From Deltaproteobacteria bacterium (lineage in GTDB: Bacteria > Desulfobacterota > Desulfobulbia > Desulfobulbales > Desulfurivibrionaceae): DNA of 55,324 bases. The stretch lies in NCBI GenBank assembly GCA_021811385.1, contig JAJZPC010000007.1:1-55324 (forward strand), read 5' to 3'. Below the pieces are notes generated by a model. That model searched no databases and was not told the DNA's origin. It worked only from the letters and a program-made list of their open reading frames with translations. Shown piece after piece: positions 53,733-55,324 of this stretch (positions are counted from its first letter, which is position 1; every line of letters begins with the position of its first letter). A program made the position numbers and the translations under genes.

Positions 53733-54397
53733 ATGGCATGAACGTCCGAACGCGGATCAAGGTCTGCGGGATGCGGGAGCCGGCGGAGGTCGCCGCAGTG
53801 GTGGCTGCCGGGGTGGACGCGATCGGCCTGATCTTTGTCGAGAAAAGCCCCCGGTGCATTGATCCGGACCGGGCTCGGGAAATAGTCGAAAGCCTGCCAC
53901 CGTTTGTCGATGCGGTGGGGGTTTTTGTCGATCAGGATGCCGCACAGGTGAACGAGATCGTCCGGTACTGCGGGTTGACCAAGGTGCAGCTGCACGGGGC
54001 GGAATCCCCCGCATACTGCGCACGGATCAACTGCCGGGTGATGAAGGTCTTTCCGGTGAAATCCTCCCTGACCGGAGAGGATCTGCTCCCCTATGCCGGA
54101 GAGGTTGCCGCTTTTTTGTTCGATACCTTTCACGAGAAGGTTGCCGGCGGCACCGGCCAGACCTTTGATTGGAGTCTGCTGAAAAAATTATCCCCTTCCC
54201 GCCCGGTTGTCCTGGCAGGCGGCCTCACCCCTGAGAATGTGGGCGAGGCGGTCAGGCAGGTGCGTCCATTTGCCGTGGATCTCAACTCCGGGGTGGAGTG
54301 CGCGCCCGGACGCAAGGATATCGCCAAGGTCCGGGCGGCTATTGTCCAGGTCGCGGCAGCGGATGCCGCCGCGCTTCGTCTTTCAGCCGACAGCTGA
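53729..54397 (+). CDS. trpF: phosphoribosylanthranilate isomerase
   Basis: A 222-residue TIM-barrel enzyme. The catalytic cysteine is in KVCGMREP (around 11-18) and the catalytic aspartate in LFDTF; LAGGLTPENV and DLNSGVE phosphate-binding segments follow. An extra ATG four codons in (GMNVRT) could be the true start. It is the last gene of the operon; trpB and trpA are absent, and a minus-strand lipoprotein gene begins 17 bases beyond. Confidence 0.96.
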   Translation: MNGMNVRTRIKVCGMREPAEVAAVVAAGVDAIGLIFVEKSPRCIDPDRAREIVESLPPFVDAVGVFVDQDAAQVNEIVRYCGLTKVQLHGAESPAYCARINCRVMKVFPVKSSLTGEDLLPYAGEVAAFLFDTFHEKVAGGTGQTFDWSLLKKLSPSRPVVLAGGLTPENVGEAVRQVRPFAVDLNSGVECAPGRKDIAKVRAAIVQVAAADAAALRLSADS

Positions 54398-54414
54398 TCG
54401 CGGTCGGCTGAGGA

Positions 54415-55173
54415 TTACTTGACCGCGGGAAAAAGGACCACCACCTGCGGCGTGTTGCCGATGGTCACGGAGAGCCGCAGCTCTTTCACCCCGTCTGCCT
54501 CCTCGCCCGGAATCCCGGGAAAGAAAAGGACGCCGTAGGCGATTTGGTGCGGCAGGATCGCTTCGTTGCGCAGGGTTTTAGCGGCAAGGTCTTCCCTGAT
54601 TTTTTCCCCGGTATCGCTGTAGCTTTTGGCTCCCCCGACAATCGCCCCACCCGCCGCGCCGATCACGGCGCCGGTTCCCATGGCCTCGCCGACATTCTTA
54701 CCGGTGACGACCCCGACGGCCAGACCGGCCAACGCTCCTGCCGCGCCCATGAGCAGAGCCGGTTTCCCCGCGCCTTTGGCGGTTTCCCCAATATCCACAT
54801 GCCCTGAGGTCCGCTGGTAGGTCTTCTCCAGCGAGAGGATCGGCCAGGCCCGGTTGTTGTTATCGATGAGAAAGGTTTGCTCGGGGTTGAGCCGCGCCTT
54901 TTCCGGGCTGTCGTTTTGCAGGGTGACCTGCACGGGCAGCAGGCCGGCGTTGCGCGCGCCAAAGCCGAAGGCCTGCTTGGCCGCCTCATCGCTGCTGAAG
55001 GCCAGGGCGGAAATCTTGAGGCCATCCCCCACCACGATGCCGCCATTTTTGGCGTCGGGCAGGTTGAGCGGAGCGACCCGGTCCTGGTAGGTGCAGCCGC
55101 CGGCCAGGCTGAGCAGGCTCAGCAGGGTGGCAAGCCAGCCCAGACGTTTTCCGAAACCATGCAGTTTTTTCAT
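54415..55173 (-). CDS. putative lipoprotein with glycine-zipper domain
   Basis: A 252-residue exported protein. The signal sequence runs to a predicted lipid-modified cysteine at 27 (SLAGGC, a slightly atypical lipobox). The middle (about 125-180) is a glycine- and alanine-rich zipper (GAAGALAGLAVG and GAVIGAAGGAIVGG) of the kind seen in outer-membrane-associated proteins. I do not recognise the rest. ATG 55173 is best: AAAGGA lies seven bases upstream, unlike the two ATGs before it. Confidence 0.75.
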   Translation of the reverse strand: MKKLHGFGKRLGWLATLLSLLSLAGGCTYQDRVAPLNLPDAKNGGIVVGDGLKISALAFSSDEAAKQAFGFGARNAGLLPVQVTLQNDSPEKARLNPEQTFLIDNNNRAWPILSLEKTYQRTSGHVDIGETAKGAGKPALLMGAAGALAGLAVGVVTGKNVGEAMGTGAVIGAAGGAIVGGAKSYSDTGEKIREDLAAKTLRNEAILPHQIAYGVLFFPGIPGEEADGVKELRLSVTIGNTPQVVVLFPAVK

Positions 55174-55220
55174 GTTCATTCCTTTTCTCATCGCGAATTT
55201 ATTGTCCCCGCTTGGGAGGG

Positions 55221-55324
55221 TTAAAACCCCCACCTTTCAGGTGGCAGCTTTAGCGTAGAATTGCTAAATTTTGAGTCATGACATACAGACATGGCTCACA
55301 TACGGTATTCACCATCCACCTGCA
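55221..55324 (+). mobile_element. left end of an IS200/IS605-family element (partial)
   Basis: After TTAA at 55221-55224 comes AACCCC and the hairpin CCACCT-TTC-AGGTGG (55230-55244). This hairpin type marks the left ends of IS200/IS605 elements, in which it is the TnpA binding site, and a transposase start follows. The element continues beyond the window. TTAA could be the target/cleavage tetranucleotide. Confidence 0.75.
55278..55324 (+). CDS. tnpA: IS200/IS605 TnpA Y1 transposase, N-terminus only
   Basis: The frame starts at ATG 55278 and runs off the right edge. Its 15 complete residues include TYRHGSHTVF, the typical beginning of TnpA single-strand transposases (for example R-x-G-S-H-x-V). 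The catalytic HUH motif and tyrosine lie outside the window. The upstream hairpin at 55230-55244 supports the call. Confidence 0.8.
   Translation, partial: MTYRHGSHTVFTIHL

Overview
The window reads as a chromosomal segment of a GC-rich (about 60% by eye) sulfur-metabolising deltaproteobacterium, most likely of the Desulfobulbales/Desulfobacterota type. The evidence is the gene set: a small assimilatory-type sulfite reductase, a TauE/SafE exporter, a Desulfovibrio-like monocluster ferredoxin, bacteriohemerythrin, a heme-c chemoreceptor, Cys4-LID adenylate kinase, folate-dependent TrmFO and a cdaA-cdaR-glmM cluster. This is inference from gene content; there is no rRNA gene and I see no tRNA gene. 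Coding density is high and 52 genes are called, two of them cut by the window ends.

Layout. 1-5.9 kb: minus-strand genes for a truncated membrane sensor, a divergent MreB-like actin, an overlapping set (CarS-like/phosphoesterase fusion, 2TM potassium channel, [2Fe-2S] ferredoxin) and a radical SAM protein, with a small palindromic element between the last and the fusion gene. 6-19.2 kb: mostly plus-strand housekeeping genes: speA, sulfite reductase, TauE/SafE exporter, M32 carboxypeptidase, LysM lytic transglycosylase, pepN, a MoaE-like gene, then efp and its modifying ligase epmA. 19.2-20.3 kb: a small AT-richer islet with a ParE-type toxin-antitoxin pair and a HEPN-like protein. 20.3-26.4 kb (minus): a UDG-like Fe-S protein, an M1 peptidase/ChaN/PDZ fusion, trmFO, adk. 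26.8-27.7 kb: two Hsp20 genes with a good promoter and terminator. 27.8-39.4 kb (minus): ferredoxin, hemerythrin, two chemoreceptors, a prephenate dehydratase/dehydrogenase fusion, a response regulator, CheD, a short CheW-like protein, a REC-kinase and an NtrC-type regulator, and an SH3 protein. 39.7-48.5 kb: a GAF/HD-GYP protein on plus, then minus-strand tlyA, glmM, cdaR, cdaA, and a MauE-like protein, a third chemoreceptor and a double rhodanese. 49.2-54.4 kb: rpsT and trpE-G-D-C-F with no trpBA. The end holds a glycine-zipper lipoprotein and the left end of an IS200/IS605 element.

Systems that work together: EF-P with EpmA (lysylation of EF-P); CdaA with CdaR and GlmM (c-di-AMP and cell-wall precursor synthesis); chemoreceptors with CheD and response regulators; HD-GYP signalling; and aromatic amino-acid synthesis, with a Phe/Tyr-branch fusion and a Trp operon in one window. 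Intergenic DNA is unusually rich in inverted repeats: heptamer arrays, a MITE-like element that supplies a ribosome-binding site, and a two-copy element that begins at the stop codon of two unrelated genes and shows a compensatory stem change.
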